Shown here: one piece after another, positions 9,414 through 17,928 of the stretch
How the letters are laid out: every line of letters begins with the position of its first letter
How positions within the stretch are numbered: the first letter of the stretch is position 1
Assembly (NCBI GenBank): GCA_052035235.1
Contig: JBPOHT010000016.1
Span: 60,418-124,417 of the forward strand
DNA from: Solimonas_A sp052035235
GTDB lineage: Bacteria > Pseudomonadota > Gammaproteobacteria > Nevskiales > Nevskiaceae
DNA: 64,000 nucleotides
Direction of reading: 5' to 3'
Position numbers and translations under genes: made by a program
The notes under the pieces: model-generated
The model's database searches: none
What the model was told of the DNA's origin: nothing
What the model saw: only the letters and a program-made list of their open reading frames with translations

Positions 9414-9426
9414 TGAGGCGGACTCA
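9414..9426. promoter_or_regulatory. Operator-like repeat, site 2 of 2
   Basis: TGAGGCGGACTCA repeats the core of the palindrome at 9331-9347 with a single A-to-G change, 83 bases apart centre to centre, ending 27 bases before the crotonase start. Two matching TGAG-N5-CTCA sites ahead of an operon with an internal TetR gene suggest a repressor binding pair. Confidence 0.5.
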
Positions 9427-9453
9427 TCTCAAGACATCTAGCCAGGAGTAGTC

Positions 9454-10236
9454 ATGTCTGAACCCGTCCTTGTCGAACGCCGCGGCGCGGTGCTGTGGAT
9501 CACCATCAACCGCGAGGAACGCCGCAACGCCCTCAACGAGCAGGTCGTGCGGACCATCGACAAGGCCATTGCCGAGGCCCAGGGCGGCGGCGAGGTGAAG
9601 GCCATCGTGCTGACCGGCGCGGGCGACAAGGCCTTCTGTGCGGGCGCGGACCTGGCCAAGAACGCCAAGGGCTTTGCCTTCACCGTGGACTTTGCGCGGC
9701 CCAAGCACTACATCGTGGACCTGTTCAAGCGCCTGCAGGAATGCACCCTGCCGGTGATCGCCCGCGTCAACGGCCATGTCATGGCCGGCGGCTTCGGCAT
9801 CCTCTGCGCCTGCGACATGGCGATTGCCGCGGACGACATCCGCATCGGCACCACGGAATCCAAGATCGGCGTCACGCCGATGATGATCCTGCCGTACATG
9901 CTGCGCGTGCTGCCGCCGCGCAAGCTGCAGGAGATGTGCATCACCGGCGAGCAGTTCACCGCGCAGGATGCGCTGGACTGGGGCGTGGTGAACTACGTGG
10001 TGCCCCGCGCCGAACTCGACGCCAAGCTCGACTGGCTGCTGGCCCGCGTCACCGACAAGTCCCCCACGGCAATCCGCCTGGGCAAGCAGGCCTACAACGC
10101 CATGCGCGACATGAGCCTGCGCGAGTCCCTGGAATTCGCCCAGGCAATGGTGCCGGTGATGTCCAGCACGGAAGACGCGAAGGAAGGCATGGCTGCCTTC
10201 CAGGAAAAGCGTCCGGCGAATTTCACGGGCAACTGA
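9454..10236 (+). CDS. Enoyl-CoA hydratase/isomerase family protein (crotonase)
   Basis: A 260-residue crotonase-fold protein that would hydrate or otherwise process an enoyl-CoA. The CoA-binding segments NREERRNALN and GAGDKAFCAGADL are intact. In the active-site loop HVMAGGFGILCACD the position of the first catalytic Glu of classical crotonase is Gly, while a Glu remains in GTTESKIGV. LiuC/AtuE-type hydratases, as I recall them, also lack the first Glu. AGGAG stands just upstream of the ATG. It appears to be the first gene of the acyl-CoA operon; a hydratase acting on a carboxylated enoyl-CoA would fit the neighbouring carboxylase. Confidence 0.88.
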   Translation: MSEPVLVERRGAVLWITINREERRNALNEQVVRTIDKAIAEAQGGGEVKAIVLTGAGDKAFCAGADLAKNAKGFAFTVDFARPKHYIVDLFKRLQECTLPVIARVNGHVMAGGFGILCACDMAIAADDIRIGTTESKIGVTPMMILPYMLRVLPPRKLQEMCITGEQFTAQDALDWGVVNYVVPRAELDAKLDWLLARVTDKSPTAIRLGKQAYNAMRDMSLRESLEFAQAMVPVMSSTEDAKEGMAAFQEKRPANFTGN

Positions 10237-10261
10237 TTCAGTCCGCCGCAATGACCCACCA

Positions 10262-10365
10262 CCCGCTCATGCCGAGTAGCCCCGCGAAGCGAGGCGTATC
10301 GAGGCACGCGCGGTCCCTCGATACGCACGCTCGCTACGCTCACGAGGCTACTCGGGATGAACGGG
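10262..10365. repeat. Long imperfect palindromic intergenic repeat
   Basis: CCCGCTCATGCCGAGTAGCC (10262-10281) pairs with GGCTACTCGGGATGAACGGG (10346-10365) with two mismatches, and inside it CGTATCGAGG (10295-10304) pairs exactly with CCTCGATACG (10316-10325). It fills the space between the crotonase and atuA genes and is likely a dispersed repeat that folds in the operon mRNA. Confidence 0.75.
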
Positions 10366-10385
10366 CCGGTGTTGGAGCATAGAGA

Positions 10386-12143
10386 ATGAAAAAAGAAGTA
10401 AGGATTGGTTGCGGTGCCGGCTTCTGGGGCGATTCCGCGGAAGGCCCCAAGCAGCTCGTCGAGTCCGGCGAGATCGACTACCTGGTGCTCGACTACCTGG
10501 CCGAGATCACCATGAGCCTGCTGGCGCGCGCGCGCGCCAAGGACCCCAACACCGGCTATGCCACGGACTTCCCGGGCGTGGTCGCCGCGCTGGCGCCCAG
10601 GCTCAAAGAAAAGGGCATCCGCATCGTCACCAATGCCGGCGGCGTCAACCCGCAGGCCTGCAAGGCGGCGATCGAGGAGAAGCTCAAGGAAAAGGGCATC
10701 GATCTGAAGGTATCCATCGTCACCGGCGATGACCTGCTGCCGCGCGCGGCGGAGTTCGCCGGGGTCAAGGAGATGTTCAACGGCTCGGACATGCCGCCGA
10801 AGCTGTGGAGCATGAACGCCTACCTAGGCGCCTTCCCCATCGCGGCGGCGCTGGATGGCGGCGCCGACATCGTGCTGACCGGCCGCTGCGTCGACAGCGC
10901 CGAGGTACTCGGTGCACTGATCCACGAGTTCCAGTGGAAGGCCGACGAATTCGACAAGCTGTCCGGCGGCAGTCTCGCCGGTCACGTGGTGGAATGCGGC
11001 GCGCAGGCCACCGGCGGCGTCAGCACCGACTGGGAGAAGGTCGCCGAGGACTGGGACCGCATGGGCTTCCCCATCGCCATCTGCAAGCCGGACGGTTCCT
11101 TCATCGCCACCAAGCCGGCCAACACCGGCGGTCGCGTGGTCCCGGAGACCGTGGGCGAGCAGATCGTCTACGAGATCGGCGATCCCTCCGCCTACCTGCT
11201 GCCGGACGTGAACTGCGACTGGCGCCATATCAAGCTGACCCAGGTCGGCGAGAACCGCGTGGAAGTCAGCGGCGCCAAGGGCCGCGCGCCCACTGCCAGC
11301 TACAAGGTCTCCGCCACCTACCAGGACGGCTTCCGCACCACCGGCACGATGATGATCGGCGGCGTGGATGCAGTGCGCAAGGCCGAGGCCGTGGCCGCCG
11401 CGATCCTGAAGCGTACGCGCGCGCTGATGGCCAAGCGCGGCATGGCCGACTACACGCGCACCGACGTGGAAATCCTCGGTGCCGAGGCCAACTGGGGCGC
11501 CAACAGCCGCCGCCGCGATGCACGCGAAGTGATCATGAAGCTGGCCGTACAGCATGCCGACAGCAAGGCGCTGGATGTGTTTGGCCGCGAGTTCATCCCG
11601 CCGGCCACGTCCATGGTGCAGGGCATCACCGGCTTCTCCGGCGGGCGCCCCTCGCCGACGCCGCTGGTGCGCCTGTTCTCCTGCCTGGTTCCCAAGGAGC
11701 AGTTGCCGATCGAGGTGGACGGCAAGCCCTTCACCGCCCCGGCGGTGCGCTACGGCGAGGCCACCGGCCTGCCGGCCAGCCCGAATGCGGGCGTCGCACC
11801 CGCCGGACCGACGAAGAAGGTCCCGTTGATCAAGCTGGCCTGGGGCCGCTCAGGTGACAAGGGAGACGCCGCCAACATCGGCATCCTGGCGCGCCGACCC
11901 GAGTACCTGCCCTGGCTGGCGAAGCAGCTCACCGCGGACGCGGTGAAGCAGTACTTCGCCCACTTCGTCCAGGGCAAGGTCGAGCGCTTCGACATGCCGG
12001 GCCTCAACGGTTTCAATTTCCTGATGCACAGCGCACTGGGCGGCGGCGGCATGGCCAGCCTGCGTTATGACCCGCAAGGCAAGATGCTGGCGCAGGTGCT
12101 GATGGACATCGAGATCGACGTGCCGGCGGACCTCGCTGTCTGA
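10386..12143 (+). CDS. atuA: Acyclic terpene utilization AtuA family protein
   Basis: A 585-residue two-domain protein. Residues about 1-450 are the DUF1446-type domain (GCGAGFWGDSAEGPKQLVES at the start, TNAGGVNP, DIVLTGRCVDSAEVLGALI), and about 475-580 is the AtuA C-terminal ferredoxin-like domain (LAWGRSGDKGDAANIGILA, then NGFNFLMHSALGGGG). AtuA is required for citronellol/geraniol catabolism in Pseudomonas, but its reaction has not been firmly established, and homologues occur in other acyl-CoA carboxylase clusters. Its stop overlaps the TetR start as TGATG, so the two are translationally coupled. Confidence 0.9.
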   Translation: MKKEVRIGCGAGFWGDSAEGPKQLVESGEIDYLVLDYLAEITMSLLARARAKDPNTGYATDFPGVVAALAPRLKEKGIRIVTNAGGVNPQACKAAIEEKLKEKGIDLKVSIVTGDDLLPRAAEFAGVKEMFNGSDMPPKLWSMNAYLGAFPIAAALDGGADIVLTGRCVDSAEVLGALIHEFQWKADEFDKLSGGSLAGHVVECGAQATGGVSTDWEKVAEDWDRMGFPIAICKPDGSFIATKPANTGGRVVPETVGEQIVYEIGDPSAYLLPDVNCDWRHIKLTQVGENRVEVSGAKGRAPTASYKVSATYQDGFRTTGTMMIGGVDAVRKAEAVAAAILKRTRALMAKRGMADYTRTDVEILGAEANWGANSRRRDAREVIMKLAVQHADSKALDVFGREFIPPATSMVQGITGFSGGRPSPTPLVRLFSCLVPKEQLPIEVDGKPFTAPAVRYGEATGLPASPNAGVAPAGPTKKVPLIKLAWGRSGDKGDAANIGILARRPEYLPWLAKQLTADAVKQYFAHFVQGKVERFDMPGLNGFNFLMHSALGGGGMASLRYDPQGKMLAQVLMDIEIDVPADLAV

Positions 12144-12841
12144 TGAGCCGCGCCGTCGCCAAAAAGCCCGTGGTCCGCCTTGCGCGCGAACAGCGCGTGG
12201 ACGAGATCCTGCAGGCGGCGCGCGACGTCTTCTGCGAGAAGGGCTACGAGGCCGCGGCGGTGGCCGAGATCGCCGCCCGCATGGGCGTGGTCGAAGGCAC
12301 CATCTACAAGTACTTCGCCAGCAAGCGCGAGCTGCTGCTGAAGGTGCTGGAGCACTGGTACGAGGAGATGTTCGGCGACTACGCCCGCGACCTCGCCGGC
12401 GTCAGCGATGCGCGCGGCCGCCTGCGCCTGCTGGTCTGGCGCCACCTGCGCTCGATCCGCGACTACCCCCTGCTCTGCCGCCTGATGTTCCGCGAGGTGC
12501 GCTCGGAGCAGGACTACCACGGCTCCGAGCTGCACGACATGAACCGGCGCTACACGCAGCTGCTGCTGGACGTGGTCGAGGGCGGCATGCGCAGCGGCGA
12601 GTTCCGTGCCGACCTGCCTGCCACGCTGCTGCGCGACCTGGTCTACGGCGGCATCGAGCACGGCACCTGGAACTACATCTGCGGCCGCGGCGGGCTGGAT
12701 ATCGACGCCCTGGCCGAGCAGCTCACCGCGGTGCTCTGCGAGGGCATCGCCGCGCCCGCGCCGGGCGGCGGACTCAAGCAGGAAATGGACAGGCTGTCGC
12801 AGATCGCCAGCCGCATCGAAGAAGCATTACCGAAGAAGTGA
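12143..12841 (+). CDS. TetR/AcrR family regulator within the acyl-CoA operon
   Basis: A 232-residue TetR-family repressor. The helix-turn-helix is at about residues 33-60 (AAVAEIAARMGVVEGTIYK then YFASKRELL). The ligand domain is helical, and the tail (EMDRLSQIASRIEEALPKK) looks like a coiled segment. It is encoded between atuA and the biotin carboxylase in the same direction, a place equivalent to AtuR/LiuR-type regulators that sense acyl-CoA intermediates. The paired TGAG-N5-CTCA sites before the crotonase gene are its most likely targets, by inference only. Confidence 0.9.
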   Translation: MSRAVAKKPVVRLAREQRVDEILQAARDVFCEKGYEAAAVAEIAARMGVVEGTIYKYFASKRELLLKVLEHWYEEMFGDYARDLAGVSDARGRLRLLVWRHLRSIRDYPLLCRLMFREVRSEQDYHGSELHDMNRRYTQLLLDVVEGGMRSGEFRADLPATLLRDLVYGGIEHGTWNYICGRGGLDIDALAEQLTAVLCEGIAAPAPGGGLKQEMDRLSQIASRIEEALPKK

Positions 12842-12845
12842 ACCC

Positions 12846-14351
<1,506 letters not shown>

Positions 14352-14377
14352 TGAATACCGCCGTAATCGCTGGTCTT

Positions 14378-14535
14378 CCCTCTCCGACCGGGAGAGGGAT
14401 CGAGGGTGAGGGACGCACTCGCAAGGAGCAGCGCGTTCACTTGTACCTCCGTCCCTCACCTCGGCAACCGCTCCATGCGTTGCCCTACCTCGGGGGTCCC
14501 TCCCCTCGCCTGCCCCTCTCCCGATGGGAGAGGGG
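14378..14535. repeat. Composite palindromic repeat, copy A
   Basis: This spacer holds CCCTCTCC-GACCG-GGAGAGGG (14378-14398), a 37-base core (14463-14499, containing CTCCATGCGTTGCCCTACCT) and CCCCTCTCCCGATGGGAGAGGGG (14513-14535). The core matches 17776-17812 on the opposite strand at 35 of 37 bases, and the flanking CCCTCTCC palindromes recur there as well, so the two are copies of one element in inverted orientation. Copy A separates the biotin carboxylase from the biotin carrier gene. Confidence 0.85.
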
Positions 14536-14555
14536 TTCCAAGCAGGACTAAAACC

Positions 14556-15062
14556 ATGCATCACGCATTCAAGCTCGGTGACAACGAGCACAACCTGGAA
14601 CTCTCGCGCTCGGCCAGCGCCTACCGCCTGCACCTGGGCGAGCAGGTGGTGGACGTGGACCTCAAGACCGGCGCCGATGGCCGCGCCTGGCTGACGCTAG
14701 GCGAACGTCATGTCGAGGTGGTGATTGCCACCCGTGGTGACGACGTCTTCGTCCACCTGGACGGCGAGGCCTACCAGCTGCGCTACCAGCACCCGCTGGA
14801 CCGCCTGGCCGCGCAGGCCGGCGGCAGCGCCGAGGACAACATCCGCGCGCCGATGCCGGGCAGCATCGTGGCCGTGCAGGTCAAGGCCGGCGATGCCGTC
14901 ACCAAGGGTCAGACCCTGCTGGTGATGGAGAGCATGAAGATGGAGACCACCATCGCCGCGCCGCGCGACGGCACGGTGGCCGCGGTCACCTACGAGAAGG
15001 GCCAGACCTTCGACCGCGATGCCCTGCTGCTGAGCCTGGAACCGATGGAGAAGAAGTCGTGA
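14556..15062 (+). CDS. Biotin carboxyl carrier (BT-BCCP) part of the acyl-CoA carboxylase
   Basis: A 168-residue biotin carrier. Residues 1-80 are a beta-rich region that looks like the end of a BT (biotin carboxylase-carboxyltransferase bridging) domain. Residues about 96-162 are the biotinyl domain: RAPMPGSIVAVQV, then VMESMKMETT with Lys128 as the biotinylation site. Together with the preceding gene this makes up a complete alpha subunit in two pieces. The start at 14556 is chosen because everything upstream is the repeat. Its stop overlaps the GTG of the carboxyltransferase gene (GTGA), so the two are coupled. Confidence 0.92.
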   Translation: MHHAFKLGDNEHNLELSRSASAYRLHLGEQVVDVDLKTGADGRAWLTLGERHVEVVIATRGDDVFVHLDGEAYQLRYQHPLDRLAAQAGGSAEDNIRAPMPGSIVAVQVKAGDAVTKGQTLLVMESMKMETTIAAPRDGTVAAVTYEKGQTFDRDALLLSLEPMEKKS

Positions 15063-16666
15063 AGCGTATCGAGTCCAAACTGAACACGGCCTCCGCCGGC
15101 TTCCAGGCCAACGCCGCGCACAACCGCAAGCTGGCCGAGGAGTTCAAGGAAAAGCAGCGCGCGGTACGTCACGACCGCCCGCAGCGCGACATCGACCGCC
15201 TGCGCCAGCAGAACAAGCTGCTGGTGCGCGAGCGCATCAAACTGCTGCTGGACCCGGGCACGCCGTTCCTGGAGTTCTCCTCGCTGGCGGCCAACGAGGC
15301 CTATGACGGCGAGGTGCCGGGCGCGGCCTGCGTCACCGGCATCGGCATCGTGTCGGGCCGCGAGGTCGTCATCAACGCGGGCGACGCCTCGGTCAAGGGC
15401 GGCGCCTGGTATCCGCTGACGGTCAAGAAGACCGTCCGCGCGCTGGACATCGCCATCGAGAACCGCCTGCCGGTGGTGCATCTCTGCGATTCCGCCGGCG
15501 GCTTCCTGCCGCTGCAGGCCGACCTGTTCGCCGACAAGTACATGGCGGGCCGCATCTTCCGCAACCAGTGCATGCTCTCCAAGATGGGCATCCAGCAGGT
15601 GTCGGTGGTGCTGGGCCATTGCACCGCGGGCGGCGCCTATGTGCCCGGCCTGTCGGACTACAACGTGATCGTGCGCGGCACCGGCGCGATCTTCCTCGCC
15701 GGCCCGCCGCTGGTGAAGGCCGCGACCGGCGAAGAAGTCAGCGTCGACGACCTCGGCGGCTGCGACATGCACACCAGCGTCTCCGGCACCGCGGACTACC
15801 CGGCCTCGTCGGAAGAAGAGGCCATTGCCATCGCGCGTGACATCGTGGCGCAGTTCAAGCGGCCGCAGAAGGCGCACACCGAGTGGCAGGCTCCCGAGGA
15901 GCCACACTACGACACTAGCGAGCTCTACGGCGTGCTGCCGCAGGACATCAAGCAGGGCTTCGACATGCACGAGATCATCGCGCGCATCGTCGACGGCTCG
16001 CGTTTCCATGAGTACCAGCCGAACTACGGCAAGACCCTGATCTGCGGCTACGCGCATATCTGGGGCTACAAGGTCGGCATCCTGGCCAACAACGGCGTGC
16101 TGTTCAACGACAGCTCGCTCAAGGGCGCGCATTTCATCGAGCTGTGCAACCAGGCCCGCACGCCGATCGTGTTCCTGCAGAACATCACCGGCTTCATGGT
16201 GGGCAAGGAGTACGAGCGCCGCGGCATCACCAAGGACGGCGCCAAGATGATCATGGCGGTGTCCAACTGCGAGGTGCCCAAGTTCACCGTGATGTGCCAT
16301 GGCTCCTTCGGCGCCGGCAACTACGGCATGAGCGGCCGCGCCTTCGACAGCCGCTTCACCTTCAGCTGGCCGCAGTCGCAGATCTCGGTGATGGGCGCCG
16401 AGCAGGCTGCCAACACCCTGGCCGATGTGAAGATTCGCCAGCTTGCCCGTACCGGCAAGAAGTTGTCCCAGGAGGAAATCGACGCGATCCGCGACCCGGT
16501 GCTGGGCGAATTCAAGCGCAAGCAGAGCGCCTACTGGTCCACCTCGGAAATCTGGGATGACGGCATCATCGACCCGGCGGACACGCGCAATGCCCTGGGC
16601 ATCTCGCTGTCGGCGGCGCTGAACACCCCGATCGGCGAGCCCCGCTACGGTGTGTTCCGCATGTAA
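15059..16666 (+). CDS. Acyl-CoA carboxylase carboxyltransferase (beta) subunit
   Basis: A 535-residue biotin-dependent carboxyltransferase that moves CO2 from carboxybiotin to an acyl-CoA. Length and motifs fit the methylcrotonyl/geranyl-CoA group: CDSAGGFLPLQ and CTAGGAYVPGLSDYNV in the N-terminal half, QNITGFMVGKEYERRGI and HGSFGAGNYGMSGRAF in the C-terminal half, then WPQSQISVMGAEQAANTL. Translation begins at a GTG overlapping the previous stop. Whether the substrate is geranyl-, methylcrotonyl- or another enoyl-CoA depends on pocket residues I cannot assign by eye; AtuA next door favours an AtuC-like role. Confidence 0.93.
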   Translation: MKRIESKLNTASAGFQANAAHNRKLAEEFKEKQRAVRHDRPQRDIDRLRQQNKLLVRERIKLLLDPGTPFLEFSSLAANEAYDGEVPGAACVTGIGIVSGREVVINAGDASVKGGAWYPLTVKKTVRALDIAIENRLPVVHLCDSAGGFLPLQADLFADKYMAGRIFRNQCMLSKMGIQQVSVVLGHCTAGGAYVPGLSDYNVIVRGTGAIFLAGPPLVKAATGEEVSVDDLGGCDMHTSVSGTADYPASSEEEAIAIARDIVAQFKRPQKAHTEWQAPEEPHYDTSELYGVLPQDIKQGFDMHEIIARIVDGSRFHEYQPNYGKTLICGYAHIWGYKVGILANNGVLFNDSSLKGAHFIELCNQARTPIVFLQNITGFMVGKEYERRGITKDGAKMIMAVSNCEVPKFTVMCHGSFGAGNYGMSGRAFDSRFTFSWPQSQISVMGAEQAANTLADVKIRQLARTGKKLSQEEIDAIRDPVLGEFKRKQSAYWSTSEIWDDGIIDPADTRNALGISLSAALNTPIGEPRYGVFRM

Positions 16667-16703
16667 GCTTGGGGACTGCTCCTCGCGTCGACAGACCCAA
16701 CCC

Positions 16704-17714
16704 ATGAACGCCCCGAACGCCGCCGTCCCTGCCTCCCGCCAGCCCCTGCTGCCGGCCTCCGTCGAGAGCTGCGTGGTCTATCGGCCCATACCGATCAGCC
16801 TGCGCAGCCGCGTCATCGTCTGGATGCTCCGGCGGGTCCTGCGCCCCTGGCTGGGGCGGATGATCCGCGGCTCGGACGAGAAGATCGCGAAGATGCAGTT
16901 GCTGACGTCGCACATGAAGTGCCCCAACAACCATGGCCTGACGCTGGAGTACACCATCGTCGGCCAGGTGCCGGGGCATGTGTTCGGCGACCTGGCGGAC
17001 ACCAGCAAGCCGGTGATCCTGTGGCTGCACGGTGGCGCCTTCCTGCTGCCGGCGGCGCCCTCGGCGCACCTGGAGATGGTGGCGCACCTGGCCTCGAAGA
17101 TCGGCGGCTCGGGCTACCTGCCGGACTACCGCCTGGCCCCGCGCAACCGCTTCCCCGCCGCGCTGGACGACTGCGAGCGCGCCTACCGCGCGCTGCTGGA
17201 CCTGGGGCATGCGCCCTCGCGCATCATCGTCGGCGGCGACTCTGCCGGTGGGCACCTGCTGCTGGGCCTGCTGCAGCGCATCCGCAAGCACGGCTGGCCG
17301 ATGCCGGCCTGTGCCCTGCCGGTGTCGCCCGCTACCGAACTGGGCCGCATCCACTCGCCGCCCTCGCGCACCTGGAAGCGCCACGCCGATCCGATCCTGC
17401 CGATCGCCGCGCTGCAGCGCGTGGACGAGATGTTCGCCGGCGACTGGGACGCGTCCGACCCCGAGCTGTCTCCGCTGTATGCCGACTGCACCGGCTTCCC
17501 GCCGATGCTGATGCTGGCCACCAACAACGAAGTGCTGACCGACGACACCGTGCTGATGGCGCGCCGCGCCAAGGCCGCGGGGGTCGACGTGAAGTGCGAG
17601 ATCTGGCCCAAGCTGCCGCACGCCTTCCCGCTGTTCGCCTCGCTGTTCCCGGAGGTGAAGATCGTGCGCCAGGAGATGGTCGAGTACATACAGGCGAAGC
17701 TGAAACAGGCTTGA
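16704..17714 (+). CDS. Alpha/beta hydrolase, hormone-sensitive lipase family
   Basis: A 336-residue esterase of the HSL family. The oxyanion motif HGGAFLL and nucleophile motif GDSAGGHLLLG are both present, with a C-terminal His in KLPHAFPLF. The start at 16704 (MNAPNAAVPASRQ) is chosen over an in-frame ATG overlapping the carboxyltransferase gene. A basic hydrophobic N-terminal stretch (RSRVIVWMLRRVLRPWLG) could associate with membrane. It lies in the acyl-CoA operon and may release an acid from an ester such as a terpenyl acetate, which would feed the CoA ligase downstream; that link is inference. Confidence 0.88.
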   Translation: MNAPNAAVPASRQPLLPASVESCVVYRPIPISLRSRVIVWMLRRVLRPWLGRMIRGSDEKIAKMQLLTSHMKCPNNHGLTLEYTIVGQVPGHVFGDLADTSKPVILWLHGGAFLLPAAPSAHLEMVAHLASKIGGSGYLPDYRLAPRNRFPAALDDCERAYRALLDLGHAPSRIIVGGDSAGGHLLLGLLQRIRKHGWPMPACALPVSPATELGRIHSPPSRTWKRHADPILPIAALQRVDEMFAGDWDASDPELSPLYADCTGFPPMLMLATNNEVLTDDTVLMARRAKAAGVDVKCEIWPKLPHAFPLFASLFPEVKIVRQEMVEYIQAKLKQA

Positions 17715-17725
17715 GCCGTGCTGTC

Positions 17726-17904
17726 CCCTCTCCCGCTCACGGGAGAGGGTGGCCCGTGAGGGCCGGCGAGGGGATGGATCCCCGAGGTAGGGCAACGCAT
17801 GGAGCAGTTGCCGGGAGAGGGTTTCTGTAGAACGTGGCTGGGCTGATCACAGCATGTTCTACAGCACCCTCTCCCCTGCCCCTCTCCCGCATGCGGGAGA
17901 GGGG
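17726..17904. repeat. Composite palindromic repeat, copy B (inverted relative to copy A)
   Basis: It contains CCCTCTCCCG-CTCA-CGGGAGAGGG (17726-17749), the 37-base core (17776-17812) matching 14463-14499 on the other strand at 35 of 37 bases, CTGTAGAAC (17825-17833) paired with GTTCTACAG (17856-17864), and a perfect 26-base palindrome at 17879-17904 (arms CCCCTCTCCCGCA). It fills the gap between the HSL esterase and the acyl-CoA synthetase. Confidence 0.85.
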
Positions 17905-17928
17905 TTCTTGTTGAATGAGGAGAAACCG

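Noticed and set aside
14378..17904. Palindromic repeats as a possible CRISPR array
   Set aside because: Only two copies, 3 kb apart and inverted, with no regular spacers and no Cas genes.
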